Below are positions 19,700 through 63,939 of a DNA stretch of 64,000 nt, one piece after another. The stretch comes from Oryzias latipes (lineage: Eukaryota > Chordata > Actinopteri > Beloniformes > Adrianichthyidae). Numbering within the stretch: position 1 is the stretch's first letter; every line of letters begins with the position of its first letter. The position numbers and the translations under genes were made by a program. The DNA lies in assembly GCF_002234675.1 (NCBI RefSeq), contig NC_019870.2, forward strand, positions 2,019,985 through 2,083,984, given 5' to 3'. The notes beneath the pieces were generated by a model. The model worked only from the letters and a program-made list of their open reading frames with translations. It was not told the origin of the DNA and made no database searches.

Positions 19700-20111
19700 G
19701 GGCCGTGTCAAACAGCCACTACGTACATTAACGATTCGTGCATCAGCTACGTAAGGTTAACGTGATCTGTGTGCCGTATGCGTGATCTAAAAGTTATACA
19801 TAGGTGGTTCATGCGTGAAAAGTCCGTTAGACAAACATGGAACGGTCGTGGAAAGACACACATTTGCGTGTGCGTCTCTCAAAAATCACGTCCAATTGCA
19901 TAAGATTTACGTAATAATTGCGTTTAAACTACGTAAAATACGCGTGTAGTTTGAACAACTCAAGACCAAAAATAACAAAGACCTGCCGGCTGGAACCCAT
20001 CTGAGCACATGGACTAGCGCAAGAAACACTTCTAACGCTCGGATCACGAAAGACCGAAATTTCATACATGGAAAATGCACAAAATGTACGCCGTGGCTGT
20101 GTGACACGACC
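19700..20111. mobile_element. 412-bp PIF/Harbinger-like MITE downstream of mctp1
   Basis: Imperfect terminal inverted repeats pair 'gggccgtgtcaaacagccac' with 'gtggctgtgtgacacgacc'. TTA duplications flank them at 19697-19699 and 20112-20114. The interior is rich in 'tacgta' and 'cgtgat' motifs and has no coding frame. It probably lies in the mctp1 3' UTR. Confidence 0.75.
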
Positions 20112-20283
20112 TTAAGATGGATGAGAAATAAAAGGCTGTAAAGAAGATTTTATCTTCAAAAGTTTAGAAAATAACTCTTCACAGGAAGAAAAAGCAACAG
20201 TCAGTACTCTCTAATCCAAATAGACATGGAAGTTAACGTTTCCAAAATGACTTTTTGTTTTGTTTACAGTTGAGTGTCTTCAG

Positions 20284-52265
<31,982 letters not shown>

Positions 52266-52560
52266 CCCGGCGTGCGGCTGTGGCCCCGAGTCCGACCGCT
52301 CACTGACGCGCTGAGGGGACGGCGCCGAGCCGCGGCATGTTCACGGTCCTGTCAGGACGGATCCCGGAGACGCCCCCCCTTTCTGTGGAAAAACATTCAC
52401 AGCAGTGGCGGGAAGGGGGGGGTGCAGGGCCGTTCCCAGCTGCTCTGAGAACCTGTTCCCACCCCCCAACCACGACTACGCACCGTCCTGACGCGGACAG
52501 ATCTGCATCCACAGAACTGTCCCACAGTGGAACTGAACATGGACCCCCCCCCTCCAAAAT
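52266..52560 (-). promoter_or_regulatory. mctp1: mctp1 promoter and 5' UTR side of a CpG island
   Basis: The CpG-dense block continues from exon 1 (51777-52265) to about 52350, then falls off into G/C-homopolymer-rich sequence. The start codon context is GGGATGG. No TATA box is evident, as is usual for CpG-island promoters. Confidence 0.45.
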
Positions 52561-52699
52561 CACAAAAGAAATGTAAAGATTTCAGCAGAAGAAAGCAGAA
52601 AAACTAAAGTTGTAAACCAGAATGAATGACAGAGATTTGTTTGTTTGGACTACACTCAGGCAAATGTTTCCAAAAGGGAAATGGTTCAATTTTCCGACA

Positions 52700-52810
52700 C
52701 ATGAACCTGCAGTGTTTAAGGTCAGTTATCAGGCGCCACAGCAAAGAAGTCCAATTCTATGCAGATGATGTAATGCTATACCTCAGTGTTCAACCCAGTT
52801 AACGTTTTCT
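52700..52810 (+). pseudogene. short LINE RT fragment with YADD motif
   Basis: The plus frame reads IRRHSKEVQFYADDVMLYLS, the catalytic RT block of L2/Rex-type LINEs. Nothing recognisable continues on either side. Confidence 0.6.
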
Positions 52811-53059
52811 ATAATTATCAAAAACTATTGTCTGTGTATTTGATCTGTTAGAAACACAAAATCATTTAAACTAAATAAAACTTGCCACTTTTTTTTATTC
52901 TTGCATGCATAAATGTTTTTTTTTATCCTATTCAGACAAAACTAAATATGGAGTTTTTAAAATTTTTGAAAATTACGTCATGTAAAGGTTAAAAAAAATG
53001 ACCAAATCCGAACACAATAAGCAAAACAGATAAAAGAAGACAACAAAGCAGCACATCCA

Positions 53060-53082
53060 TTTATTATTCTGATTATTTTATT
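53060..53082 (-). other. septin5: candidate polyadenylation signals of septin5
   Basis: AATAAA occurs on the minus strand at 53060-53065 and 53077-53082. Further copies at 53114-53119 and 53258-53263 are nearer the stop. The 3' UTR would be about 0.8-1.0 kb. Which signal is used cannot be decided here. Confidence 0.35.
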
Positions 53083-54088
53083 ATCATTCAACCAAAATGC
53101 AAACTTTCAGTTTTTTATTGTGGGATAAATAGTCCACAAACTACTACATCTCTGCTCTGAACCTTTTACAAACACAATTAAGGTAATGTTCAGAAATAAA
53201 AAATGATTGATGTTTTGCTGATAAGTTGGATATTACAGATTTTCTCAGTAAAGATTTTTTATTTTACTTTAATCCAGACGGATGGAACAGGAGAAAACGG
53301 ACGTTCACTTAAACTAAAAGATGATCTGCATCCTTAAGTAAAAGCCAAACTGCAGCACTGCCACAGCAGGCCTCCTGCTTTAAAATGATTCTATGGACGC
53401 TTTAGTTTCTCAGAACGGTGATAAAACCATGCATTCAGTTCAGTCCCATATCAGGACTCCACCTCCGTCGTGCCTCTCTTGTCATTTTTTCCCTTCATGC
53501 AAAGTGGATAAAAAAGCTTTTGTGATTAGGATGCTTAGAAATCCTGGAAACTTCAGAAACTACAAAAAAGTGACGGAAAGATCTGCTTTTTGTGTCTTTG
53601 ACTAATAACTTCTTCACCTTTGAGGAGTCTAAAAGTGAAAACTAGAGCTGTTGTGTAAAGTTGACCTTACGGCTGTGATTTTTAGGGACACGTTTGCAAA
53701 AATGTAAAAGCTTAGAAGAAGAAAAAATGTGTTCTTGTCTCTTTGTACCTAAAAAGCTCCACAAATGAAATAAGATATTGAATTTTCTCAGCAGGCATAA
53801 ATAATTGTTGAAAGTTTGATATTGGCACATTCATTTCTGAGCATTTTCCTCATTTTGTGTACGTTTACAGCGGGACAATACAGAAGTGCGGCTTCGTTCC
53901 TCTGCAACGCCTCAAGTAGAAAACAGAATGTTGGCTTCTTGTGCGCTAAGCTACTCTCTATTGCCTGACAAGACTCTCTTGGCTAAAGACTGCGTAAAAA
54001 TGAAAGCATGCCATCATCGGTGGGTTCGTCATTGGTGGGTTCGTCGGTGCGCAGGCGGGAGCGGTTCGGTCCCCGAGGAGGTCACAGG

Positions 54089-57000
54089 TCACAGGTCCTG
54101 CTCGTGCATCTGCTGCTGCATCTTCTGAAGCATCTGCTGCATCCTCCGCAGCTGCGCAGAAAAGCAGACGTCAGCCGCCCGGCGGCGTCTCTCACACACC
54201 TGCGGCGTTTCGACTCACCTCCTCATCCTTCATCTTGATGAGCTTCTCGGTCTCCGCGTCTGGCGTGGACAGTGGCAGGATGGGAATCGGACTCTCAACC
54301 CGTTTGTCTGCATTCATCTTACTGCAGGGTGAGAACATTGGGGGAGGGGGGGGGGGGGTCAGTCTCAGACTTCAGGGTGAGCGGTTTTCCGTTAAAGGTC
54401 ATGAAGACGAAGAAACATTCCCCCTTTTTTTTTTAGACAAAACTGGTTGAGAACCCCGGCGGCCAGCAGGGGGCGCTATAGAGTCCTGCTGAAACTCACA
54501 CACCAGCAGTTATGCAACCTAAACCTTTCTGATTATTTTTACAAAACAATCAAAAGAAAAAAACAACATTGTGGCTGAGACCTTCTCCAAAAACCTCTGA
54601 TCTAAACCTTCATCTGCTCCTGATGGTTCTCCGGTTCTGATCGGGTTCTGCTGAACTCAGAACATTTAAAGCTTTACAGTTTGTCTGATCCAAAATAACA
54701 TTTGGCTTAATAATTGAAGAAATGAATCTGTGAAACGTAGGCAACTACAAATGATTTACACTTTCTAAGTCATAAAAAAACTGGATGAAAAAAAGAAACG
54801 AAATCTTTTACAATAGAAAAAATGTTGAATACAGCACGCTTGAACTTTTCAGAATAAACGATTTAGACTTTAATTAATATATATAAAGCTGTTATTATGA
54901 TTTACAATACAACTCATTGCATCAATCAGGTAAATTAACTTCAAAATAAAAGTATCTGACTTCCAAACAGGAAGAGATAAAAGGGTTGAAGCCAAAGTAA
55001 AAACATTTTATCTGTTGGGCCGTTTTCAAATGCAGTGAATGCTAACAGAGTGTTAATAAAACCAAACCACCTAGTGGGGACAAAGAGAAGTGCTCTGGCT
55101 TCACTTCCTATTTTCCAACCAGCCTGAAGAAGGAAGTGGAAATGTTCCCGCTTGGATCTACAGAACCAATCCGCCTGTTTTCCAGTTATCGCTGCTTTAG
55201 ACAACGTCGGACTCGGACGGACTGAAGTCACCTGATCCAGGTGATTGGGGGCAATAAGGCGGGCGTTTGGTTGATCTCCTAAATTGTGCCCCATGTGTTT
55301 CCTGATTGACTTTAATTGACTTTTTGCTGTAATTTGTTCTCCAGGAATAAAATGATTGGCGAGTGTTGCCCCGTGCAGACCTGGTCATGTTCTGGATGGC
55401 CTGAGCTCGGTAGTTCTCGTAGTGGAGGTCGTTGGTGGTGTCCTTCAGGTCGTGCATGTGCGTTCTTATCAGCATGTTCCTCAGCTTGACGAAGTCGCAG
55501 TGGGACGGGTTTTCCACTGAAAACAGCAGGAGATCCACATCACAGCGGTACCGGGCACGAAGGCCGAGCCAGGCGGCGTTCGGTCCTGAGTCTTACCCTC
55601 CACCACGCCCCACGGGTACAGACGCCCTCTCACTCTCTGACCTCGAACCTCAATCACTGTGTTCCCGCCGATCACGGCAAATGGGATGCTCTCCTGAAAA
55701 ACAGAAAAACCCACGAATGTCAGATGTTTCCGCAGGACTGAAACACATAAACCAAGACCGTCTTTGTCATCCATGTTTTTACAGTTCAGTTTGGAGCAGC
55801 TGGTGTTTTTGGGGGTGGAATCAGCAGCAGGACCTGCTCTGTTCTGGAGGAACCATTACTGGACCTTCTCTGCCACACTGGAACCTCTAAAGGATGTGGT
55901 ACATCTGTTTCACACGTGTTGTTTTCAACTTGAAGATGGTGTTTGACCACGTTACCCTTTCGGGTGCCCCAATAAAGCCTTTGTCCCAACTGTCCTTATG
56001 GGTGGACACGAGTGAAAAATCGACAAACCTCTACGGGGCCCGCAAAAAATATCAAGGCTGTAGACCACTCAGTGGACCTGGAGAGAGAAAATGTTCATGT
56101 ACATTTTTTTTCTGGTGTAGCCAAACTGAGGAAGTCTTTGGATTTGGCAGCGTGTCTGTAGCAGATGTGCTGCTTTTGGCCTCATCAGGTTCGGACCCAG
56201 AGTGATCGCTGGAGTGGTTTGACCAATGGACCAGTGCAGGTCTGCAGTGGTCAAGCAAGGCTCTCACCTCCTACCCTCACCTTGGTCCTTGGGCTGTGAA
56301 TTGTAAGACATCACAGAACCAGGTGACCAATGAGCTTCTTTCTTAGGGTGGCTCAGACCTCTTATGGGAGGCCACAGTGTCAGATTCTGGGCATGCAGGA
56401 GATATCGTCCCGCAGGAATGCTTCGGTTTCTCTCAGTAGGAGCCACAACTGGGAGTGGGAGGTCTGGGGAACCTCACTGCAGCGGCTCCCCCACAACTGA
56501 AACCCACTCAGTCTTTTAGAGTCAGCCACTTAGAACAAATCTGACCTTCAGCTCTCTGTCTTGCTGCTTGGACTCCTCGTCTTCATCTGAGTCACAGTCA
56601 GGAAACTGATATATCTTGATGCCGTACTTATCGATCTCCTCCCTGACCTGAAAGAGCGATCAGATGGTACGTTTAGCCGATGTAGGTCAGTGTCCTCCTG
56701 CCTTCAGAGGCAGAGCAGAGTCCAACACCTGCCCCTCTTTGCGGTCTTACCCGCTCTTTGAGTTTTTTTATCTCCAGGGGAGTGAGGCAGTCGGCTTTGG
56801 CGATGACTGGAACCACATTGGCTTTATCCTGGAGGGCCTTCATGAACTCCACGTCGATCGGACGAAGCCTGCAGGAGAAGTCGGGTGAGGTCGTGTGAGG
56901 GTACAAAGGGGCGCGAGAGCGTGTTTGAGTTACCCCTGTCCAAACGGGGAGATGAAGTACAGACAGCAGTGGACTCTGTTGTCCTGGATGTTCTTCCTGT

Positions 57001-60000
57001 TCAGGCCGCTCTCGTCCCTGAAGTACTGCTCGAACTGCTGGTCGATATAGTCTGTGACCGGCCTCCAGCTGCCAACGAGAACAACCACGTCTTTCTGTCG
57101 GTCTGTTGCTTGAGATTCAGACCGTCTTAAAATAAACGGCAACAAAATGAACTTTTAGGGCCACGGTCCAAAAACATCATTAACTGGTACAGGTCATCAG
57201 TGTAAATGAGAACTGGTAAATGGAGTATACTAATATATTCTACCTTCCTGCAACCCTTGTGCCATCCAAGGCACTTTAATGTTGGGAGTGGGGTCACACA
57301 CATTCACACACTGATGGTGGCTCCGCTGCCGAACACTGGCGCCAACCGATCACCACCAGGAGCAACGTGGGCGTCCGGGTCTTGCCCAACAACCCTTCCA
57401 CACACAGGCACAAGGGTTGTTGGGCGTGGGAACCGAACCGGCAATCTTCTGATCAGAAAGGTCAACAGCCAACTGTTCTACGTCTGCCCACCAGCTCAGT
57501 GGCCTTGTGGTAGAGTGTCCTCCCTGAGACTGCAGTCAGTAAAGACGAAGCTCTGCTGCTAAAGTTTGAACTTTTTAAAACACTACATCAACTCAGTTTA
57601 ATGTTTATGGCAAGGAATACTAATTCAAAAAAACAAAGTTTTTTTTTTAATCAAAAGTACAACCTCATTTTTAACTAAAAAGAATTTTCCATTCCTGTGG
57701 GAGGATTTTCAAAGTAAAGCGCCGGCTGTCAGAGGCAGGCCTCCGTCTCACCACTGCGTGTTGTTGACGGCGTCTCCAACGCCGGGGGTGTCCACGATGG
57801 TGAGCTTCAGCTTCACGCCCTTCTCCTCGATGTCCACCGTGCGCTTGGTGATCTCCACCGTCTGTTTGATGCGCTCTTCACGGGCGGAAACGAGCGGCGA
57901 ACATTAGAGCGAATTAAAAGACGAGGAAACAAAGCGGCGGTCGGCTAGACTCCGCCCTCACCCTCAGCGTTCAGCAGCTTCCTCTCCTTGTACAAGTCGG
58001 TGAGGAAGAGGCTGTTGACCAGTGTGGATTTCCCCAAACCCGCCTCGCCTGCAGAGATCAGAAATATTGATTTTGTTGAAGGTATCTACAACATTTGGCT
58101 ACAGTGGGGTGTCAAACTGTTGATTTAGTGAGTTAGTCTGCAAAAATACAATGAAACGTTTAATTTAAGCAACATTACCTCCTGTTCTAACTTAAGACCA
58201 ACCCTATATATGGCAGAAGTCTGCCATAAATAATAAATGAATATGTTTGAAAGATTTAAGCCTCTGGAATGAAAAAAAGAAGCTAAACGGATCATTAAAA
58301 ATGTAGAGATTTGAGTTTATTCCTCTCTGAGCTTAGAGCTGCATTCTCACTCTGAGTGTGAAGCGTTTCCTTCCTTTAAAGTCTGAACACAAAAACACAC
58401 AATTTCACAGAAGATGGAGAGGAAGGTGTGTGTGTGCTTGTGTGTGTGTGTGTGTGTGTGTGTGCGCGTGTGTCCGCCTTCAGTTTTATCACTTTTGTTG
58501 AAGCGTCTGACACAAAATAAAAATGCAGTTTAGTGAAATAATCTCTATTTATATTATAAACTAATTCAACACAAAAAACATTTGAGTTTTTTTCCTTTTC
58601 CTTTTCCTTTTTTCCTTCATTTTTTTTTCACGTTAATTAATCAACTACTAATTTTGACTGATTTTTATTCCTGTTTCCATAAATATCTTCAGTACATTCT
58701 GCATTTGTTCAGCCTTTATTCATTTTTTTTCTTTCTTAGAAGCTTTTATTTTGTTAGAGGTTTGCAGAATTTCTGTTCAGTTTCTTATTTTCTGTTTGCT
58801 ATCCTCGTTTCACTTTTCTATATATTGTGTCAGGAGTTTTTTACTTTTTTGTGATTGATGTTTGTGGATCAACAGTCACAGTCTATCAGCGTATCATTGT
58901 GAGGATTGTGTATTTGTGTTGTTGTTTTAGTATTTTAGTGATTGTGTTTCTGCCGTCACATCACCTGCTTTAATGACGGCAGAACAGAATCTGTTCTGCT
59001 GCTTTCATTCTTCAAACTATCAGTTTTCTGTCTCTGCAGCATCTCTCCACTAAAAATCTGCTCATATTTCAATCAATGCTTTGTTTGTTTATTAATAGTG
59101 TTGTTGTTGTTGTTCACAGAGTCAATTTCTTACGGTGGCCCAGAAGGGTCACAACACAACACATTAACTTTACACACAACACGTTAACTTTACACGCAAC
59201 ACATTAACTCACAACACAACACATTAACTCACAACACAACACATTAACTCACAACACAACACATTAACTCACAACACAACACAATAACTCACAACACAAC
59301 ACATTGACTCACAACACAACACATTGACTCACAACACAACACATTGACTCACAACACAACACATTAACTCACAACACAAAACATTAACTCACAACACAAC
59401 ACATTAACTCACAACACAACAAATTAACTCACAACACAACAACTCACAACACAACACATTAACTTTACACACAACACGTTAACTCACAACACAACACATT
59501 AACTCACAACACAAGACATTAACTCATGGCCCAGAAGGGTCAAAACACAACACATTAACTTACCTCGCAACACTTTAACTCACAACGGAAGTAAAGCAGC
59601 AATTGAAGTGCTTTTATTCTGAAATGTCCACTGGGCTGAGCGGCTAACTACTCAACAGAAGGTAATGTCACAGTGAGCTGTGGAGGGAGCATGTTATTGC
59701 TACAAGAGAAGCTAGCAGCAGTGTTGCCAGAAACTTTCTCTATGACGATTCTCCTTACACACACAATATGTAGGCACACTCCTCCCTCCCAACCCTCTCT
59801 GTCGCTGCACGCGCGTTGCTCTCATTTCTTCCGCTCCCTCCCCTCACACATGCACGTGAAGTCCCCAACACACGCGCGCGCACGCACACACACAGACAAA
59901 GAATGAATGGTCTGATCGCTACATGGATCGGTGTCTGTGTTTATCAATCCTTTCATTATTAGTCTGAACTATCTTTTATTTTGAAAAATCATCGGATCGG

Positions 60001-63000
60001 GTGCTAAATCAGTCCAGTAGGGGAAAACTCAACGAAAGCTGTGTATTCTTCTTTCTCCTGATCTAATAAAAGGAGGACAGTATTGAATATTGCTTCAGCG
60101 GACCGGCCTTCTTTCATTCATTGTGTGTGTGTGCGTGCGCGCGCGCGCACGTGTATCCAACCGTATCCACCGTAATTTCTAGCTCATAGGTGTACGTTGT
60201 TGTTCTGGTTCATATTTATTACCTGTTACTATTGTTCCTGTTGCTCATTTATATTTATAGAGCATTTGTTTCCTTTCATAATGTCGTTACATTAACTGTT
60301 GTGTATGTCTGTGTTGTGTTGTTGTTGTTGCTGTTGTCATGTCGTTTTTAGGGCCTGTTGGCCACCTCTGGTACATTTGCAGAGACGCATTGTAACGTGC
60401 AACGTTCCTGCCAAATAAACAAACAAATGGTCGACCAGACGGTGATGATGTCATCACACACCTGTGCACACACACACACACACACAAAATCACACACACA
60501 CACTCACCTGCCACCAAGAGCGTGAAGTCGAAGCCTTTTTTGACCGACTTCCTGTGCAGCTGGTTGGGCAGAGTCGCAAAGCCGACATATTCTTTATCCT
60601 GAAAACAAACAAACAAACAAACAAACACGGCAGAGAGGGGGTGGGTGGGGGGTGCTGTGTTAGTAGGTCATTTCCCATGATTCCTTTCACTGACGAGGCA
60701 GATGGAGGACAGGAGGGAAGCGATCCCAAGGGTCTCAGCAGGATTCAGAATGCATGGGGCGGGTGTAGTAGCGGGGGGTGGGGGGTGGGGGCATTTGAAT
60801 CATGTAAAACGGAGAAAACGGGAGCTCCACCCCCCCCCCCACCCCCCCACCCCCGAATGCATTCCATGTTTTTGTGGGAAGCAGCAAAGCTTTTAACGTT
60901 GGATTTAATGTGGAGCAGAAAATTAAATCCACCAGAAGGAGTGTGAGTCTGTGTGTGTGTTTGTGAGTCTGTGTGTGAGTCTGTGTGTGTGTTTGTGAGT
61001 CTGTGTGTGTGTTTGTGAGTCTGTGTGTGTGTTTGTGAGTCTGTGTGAGTCTGTGTGTGTGTCTGTGAGTCTGTGTGTGTGTCTGTGAGTCTGTGTGTGT
61101 GTTTGTGAGTCTGTGTGTGTTTGTGTATTGACATTTCCGTCCAGGGAAGCGCTTGAAAGTGTCACCCACACAAAAGCAGCCAAATGTGGTGCGTTTGAAA
61201 CTGCAGGAAAGCGGGGATTCCTCCGTCTCTGCGCTGCAGACGAAGCGTCGCTGCGCCCAGTTTCCTCCGAGTTTCCCTCTGACTTGTTTTTAGTAAAAGA
61301 AATAATTTTTATGAGGTAATATTTCAAATAAACGTGAGTTCATTGTGGTGGGAAAAGGACCAAACCCTGACGTGAGTTTAGCCTTTAAATACCATTTTCT
61401 TCATGCAGGAATATTTACTGTCCAAAAATTTCCAACAGGATTTGTCTGGTTTTGTCTCCAATTTTTGTCTTTGAAAGAAATTAAAATAAATAATTACGTT
61501 TTTGTTCTATTTGTTATGGTTGAATTTTGCAAATTAAAAAAAAATAATAAAAAACAAAACGAAAAAGTCCATCACTACAGTTTGGTGCAGTTCACCAAGT
61601 GACCACAAGGGGTGTTTTTACTGAGGCGTCTCCATTCACTTTAGCTCTTTAGCTCAAGGGTCCTCAAAGTTTTTGTAACAGGGCCAGATTAGGAACTCCA
61701 CATTAGACTGGGAACCAATTTTGGTGGAAAAAAAAAGATTAAAAAAAAAGTTGTTTTTAATGACTTTAATGACCAAGTGTCATTTGCACAGTTAAGCAGA
61801 ACCTCCAGATGTTTTCCCAGAGGTTGCTGTCCAGATCTTCTATTCCTCTGGTAATTGTATCAATTGACAGACTTTCTGTTGCTCTGGACAAACAATGTCA
61901 GCTACTTTCAGCATTTACTGTTTTTATAAACCCCCCTGTCACTTAAGGTCTCGCTACGTTGGGCCGTTTCCAAAGCCACAACGTAGCTACTAGCTTCTGT
62001 CACAGCTTCACTGGATTTAGTCATCTTAGTAAACATCTGCTGTGCACTCAGTCTTTCTCTGAGATGGTTTGGTTTCACATGGACCATCTTCCCAGACCCA
62101 AGGACTGGGATGTGGGACGGATGATGCAGAACCAGAACATCTGCACCTCCTACTGACTCTCTAAAGTGGTCCGAACTGAAGAACCTCTTTAGTTCAGTTG
62201 CATCACCGGATTGAACGTTTTAAAACCGAACTGGTCCAGATGACTGACGTCGTGTTTTCTGACTTTGGGATCGTTGTTCCGGTGTTTCAGAAAACTGGAA
62301 TCAGGGATTTCCTTCATTCTATGGGCTGATAATCAGACATGGACAGGAGAACCCGAGTGAAGAACACAAAGACGTCATCTCCAGAAAGCAGTGGAACCAG
62401 AACCAGAACCGGTCCTTTCCTATGGAGAAAAGGTGGAAGGGACTTCCTGTGACTGTGTCCATGTGTTGGTCTGAATATGCAGCCAATGTTTTCCGTTTCT
62501 GCGTCAGCAGAGCTTTCGGCTGCATGAACACAAAGATGTTTACAGATGTGATCAATCAGCTGATCACAAATGTCAAAATATGTTTCCACTATTTCTTCAG
62601 GGTTCTGTTGTTTACAGCGGTTCTGTCAAAGTTTGCAGGTCTTAGTGAAAATATCCAGAATGAGGTCATTCCTTCATCTGAATGCTGAATGCTTCAGGCC
62701 TGGGGGGCTGGGGGCGGACTGCATGTTGGACTCAAACTCCAGCAGGTCCACGCTTCATCTGCCTGAATGGATCCTACAGATGTCCACAGCTGGGCGCGCG
62801 TGGAGGACCCGCGTGCGCACAAACAGCTGAGAGCCTGCCCGCACGCGCCGCTACAACAAAGGCTGCAGTCGAGCACGATGGCAGGTTCATTCGTTCATTT
62901 GTAACCCCCCACCCCCACACGCACACGCTGCGCGAGCCTTACCTCCCCATCATCTGCGGATTCGGCCGGATTCCAGGAGGCGCGAGGCGCGGACCGCAGC

Positions 63001-63177
63001 AGTGTCCGCGCGGCCGGAAGAAAGCACAGAACACGTCAGGCCCGGATTAGTGCACGTGCCCGCGCACGGACCGGGGACTCATTCACCACATGTGTGAGGA
63101 AGGCGTGAGGGGCACCTGACAGGGGGGTGCTTACCCGAACGAGGCGCGCGGCTCCGGTACCTGCTGCTGGACGTCAT
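54089..63177 (-). CDS. septin5: septin 5, filament-forming GTPase, 12 coding exons
   Basis: Exons in transcript order: 63177-63135, 62953-62943, 60598-60508, 58048-57962, 57875-57752, 57068-56934, 56868-56751, 56647-56546, 55693-55597, 55516-55381, 54321-54219 and 54151-54089. They join in frame to 369 aa plus TGA, the length I recall for human SEPTIN5. Features in order: a short basic N-terminus; the polybasic [11 protein letters not shown] segment; a P-loop GEAGLGKS (49-56); DTPGVGD (106-112); AKAD (187-190); the septin unique element around [19 protein letters not shown]; and a C-terminal coiled coil ([18 protein letters not shown]). The tail [20 protein letters not shown] favours SEPTIN5 over SEPTIN4. 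Known role: it assembles in hetero-oligomeric septin filaments and, in neurons and platelets, binds syntaxin and restrains exocytosis. Two odd changes: the usual GESGLGKS has A for S, and DTPGFGD has V for F. The 11-nt exon 2 is the least certain join. Confidence 0.93.
57252..57500. repeat. MITE fragment joined to another dispersed repeat
   Basis: 'aacccttgtgccatccaagg' and 'cactttaatgttgggagt' (57252-57297) are the left 45 bp of the 'ACCCTTGTGCTATC' MITE. They run directly into a fish repeat with 'actgatggtggctccgctgc' and 'gaaccgaaccggcaatcttc'. It lies in septin5 intron 5. Confidence 0.6.
58425..58473 (+). repeat. (TG)n microsatellite
   Basis: About 20 TG units with minor interruptions ('tgcttg', 'gcgcg') in septin5 intron 3. 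Confidence 0.85.
59137..59585 (+). repeat. 20-bp minisatellite bracketed by a direct repeat
   Basis: About 18-20 copies of a 20-bp unit 'acattaactcacaacacaac', with 'ttaactttacacacaacacg' variants at both ends. The array starts after 'ggcccagaagggtcacaaca' and near its end the same 'ggcccagaagggtcaaaaca' reappears at about 59528. It lies in septin5 intron 3. Confidence 0.9.
60465..60502 (+). repeat. (CA)n microsatellite next to a septin5 donor
   Basis: An interrupted CA run ends about 6 bp beyond the exon 3 splice donor (60507). On the transcript it reads (GU)n just inside intron 3. Confidence 0.85.
60601..60626 (+). repeat. (AAAC)n microsatellite in the exon 3 acceptor region
   Basis: Tandem AAAC units. 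On the transcribed strand they give (GTTT)n and serve as the pyrimidine-rich tract before the septin5 exon 3 acceptor. Confidence 0.8.
60941..61130 (+). repeat. TG-rich minisatellite in septin5 intron 2
   Basis: Tandem units of about 20-22 bp of the form 'gtctgtgtgtgtgtttgtga', with length variation from TG slippage. The minus-strand open frames here ([12 protein letters not shown] repeats) are products of the low complexity. Confidence 0.85.
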
Positions 63178-63260
63178 CTTGGTCTAAAGGCGGATATGCG
63201 CCTGCTGTGGGGGAGGACGGACAGGTGGGGGCAGTGTTTCCCCGCGGAGGCTCAAAGCCA
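62780..63260 (-). promoter_or_regulatory. septin5: septin5 CpG-rich promoter and first-exon region
   Basis: CpG-dense sequence surrounds exons 1 and 2. The start codon context AAGATGA has A at -3. Runs such as 'gcgcgtg' and 'gcacgtgcc' (CACGTG near 63052) occur within intron 1. No TATA box is apparent upstream of 63177. Confidence 0.45.
62943..62953 (-). other. septin5: 11-nt microexon of septin5
   Basis: A candidate micro-exon between 'ccgcag' and 'gtaagg' joins exon 1 (ends TCG G) to exon 3 (starts GAT AAA GAA) in frame, giving S-DDGE-DKEYVGF. The acidic DD/ED before DKEYVGF is as in human septins 4 and 5. The upstream pyrimidine tract is weak, so the acceptor could lie further upstream. 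Confidence 0.5.
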
Positions 63261-63429
63261 GCCGATCTTCTGCTTAGAATGAACAGACGTGATGTATGGA
63301 AGGCCATTTGAGTCCAAACGAAATAAAAAAAACTCCAAAAATAGACACATAAAAAAAAGTGTTTCTGTTATCGTATCCAGCTGTGAATCCAAACTTACAG
63401 AAATAAAAAAGAAAAATTAAAAACAAAAG

Positions 63430-63860
63430 ATAAAGTGGATAAATCCATTTTCTAAACAAACTGTTCCTATTCAGGGTCAGGGGTTGCTGGAGCCTATCCC
63501 AGCTGCTTAAGGGTGAAGGTTCATCCTGGACAGTTTCAGTCCATCACTCACATCACAGTATTTTGGGGTTACTCTTTTGGAGCAATGCAATATTTTTGTG
63601 TTCACTTTAACCCAATTTGTGGTTTTTCTTTTCTTTTTTCTGAATTAAAATAACCCAACAATAAGTTGATCACCTTTTTAAAAAAGTCCAAAGTGGGGTT
63701 ATTCTGAACTATCAGCCTGTTTCTGGACTGTGGGAGGAAGCCAGAGAAAACCCACATGTGAATGAGGACAACACGAAAGTCTCCCAGCTGGGATTCAAAC
63801 CAGGGTTTCTCACTGTGAGGCAAAAGTGCTGACCACTACTCCACCATGCAGCCCAGTCGT
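63430..63860 (-). repeat. SINE-like repeat interrupted by A/T-rich sequence
   Basis: The tail half ('ttgctggagcctatcccagc', 'tcctggacagtttcagtcca') is at 63478-63555 and the head half ('ggactgtgggaggaagccag', 'gctgggattcaaaccagg', 'aagtgctgaccactactcca') at 63725-63853. About 160 bp of unrelated A/T-rich DNA separates them. Confidence 0.6.
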
Positions 63861-63939
63861 TCATGTAAAAATTGACATTTGTATAAAGAGAAGAACACAA
63901 TCCACAGACGTGACTCATTTATAGAACGGAACATACACC

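Noticed and set aside
59137..59585. 20-bp repeats as a CRISPR or telomere-like array
   Set aside because: There are no spacers and no telomere motif. It is a simple tandem repeat in an intron.
60735..61327. Frames rich in [12 protein letters not shown]
   Set aside because: They are translations of the TG-rich minisatellite in septin5 intron 2, on both sides of unrelated intron sequence.
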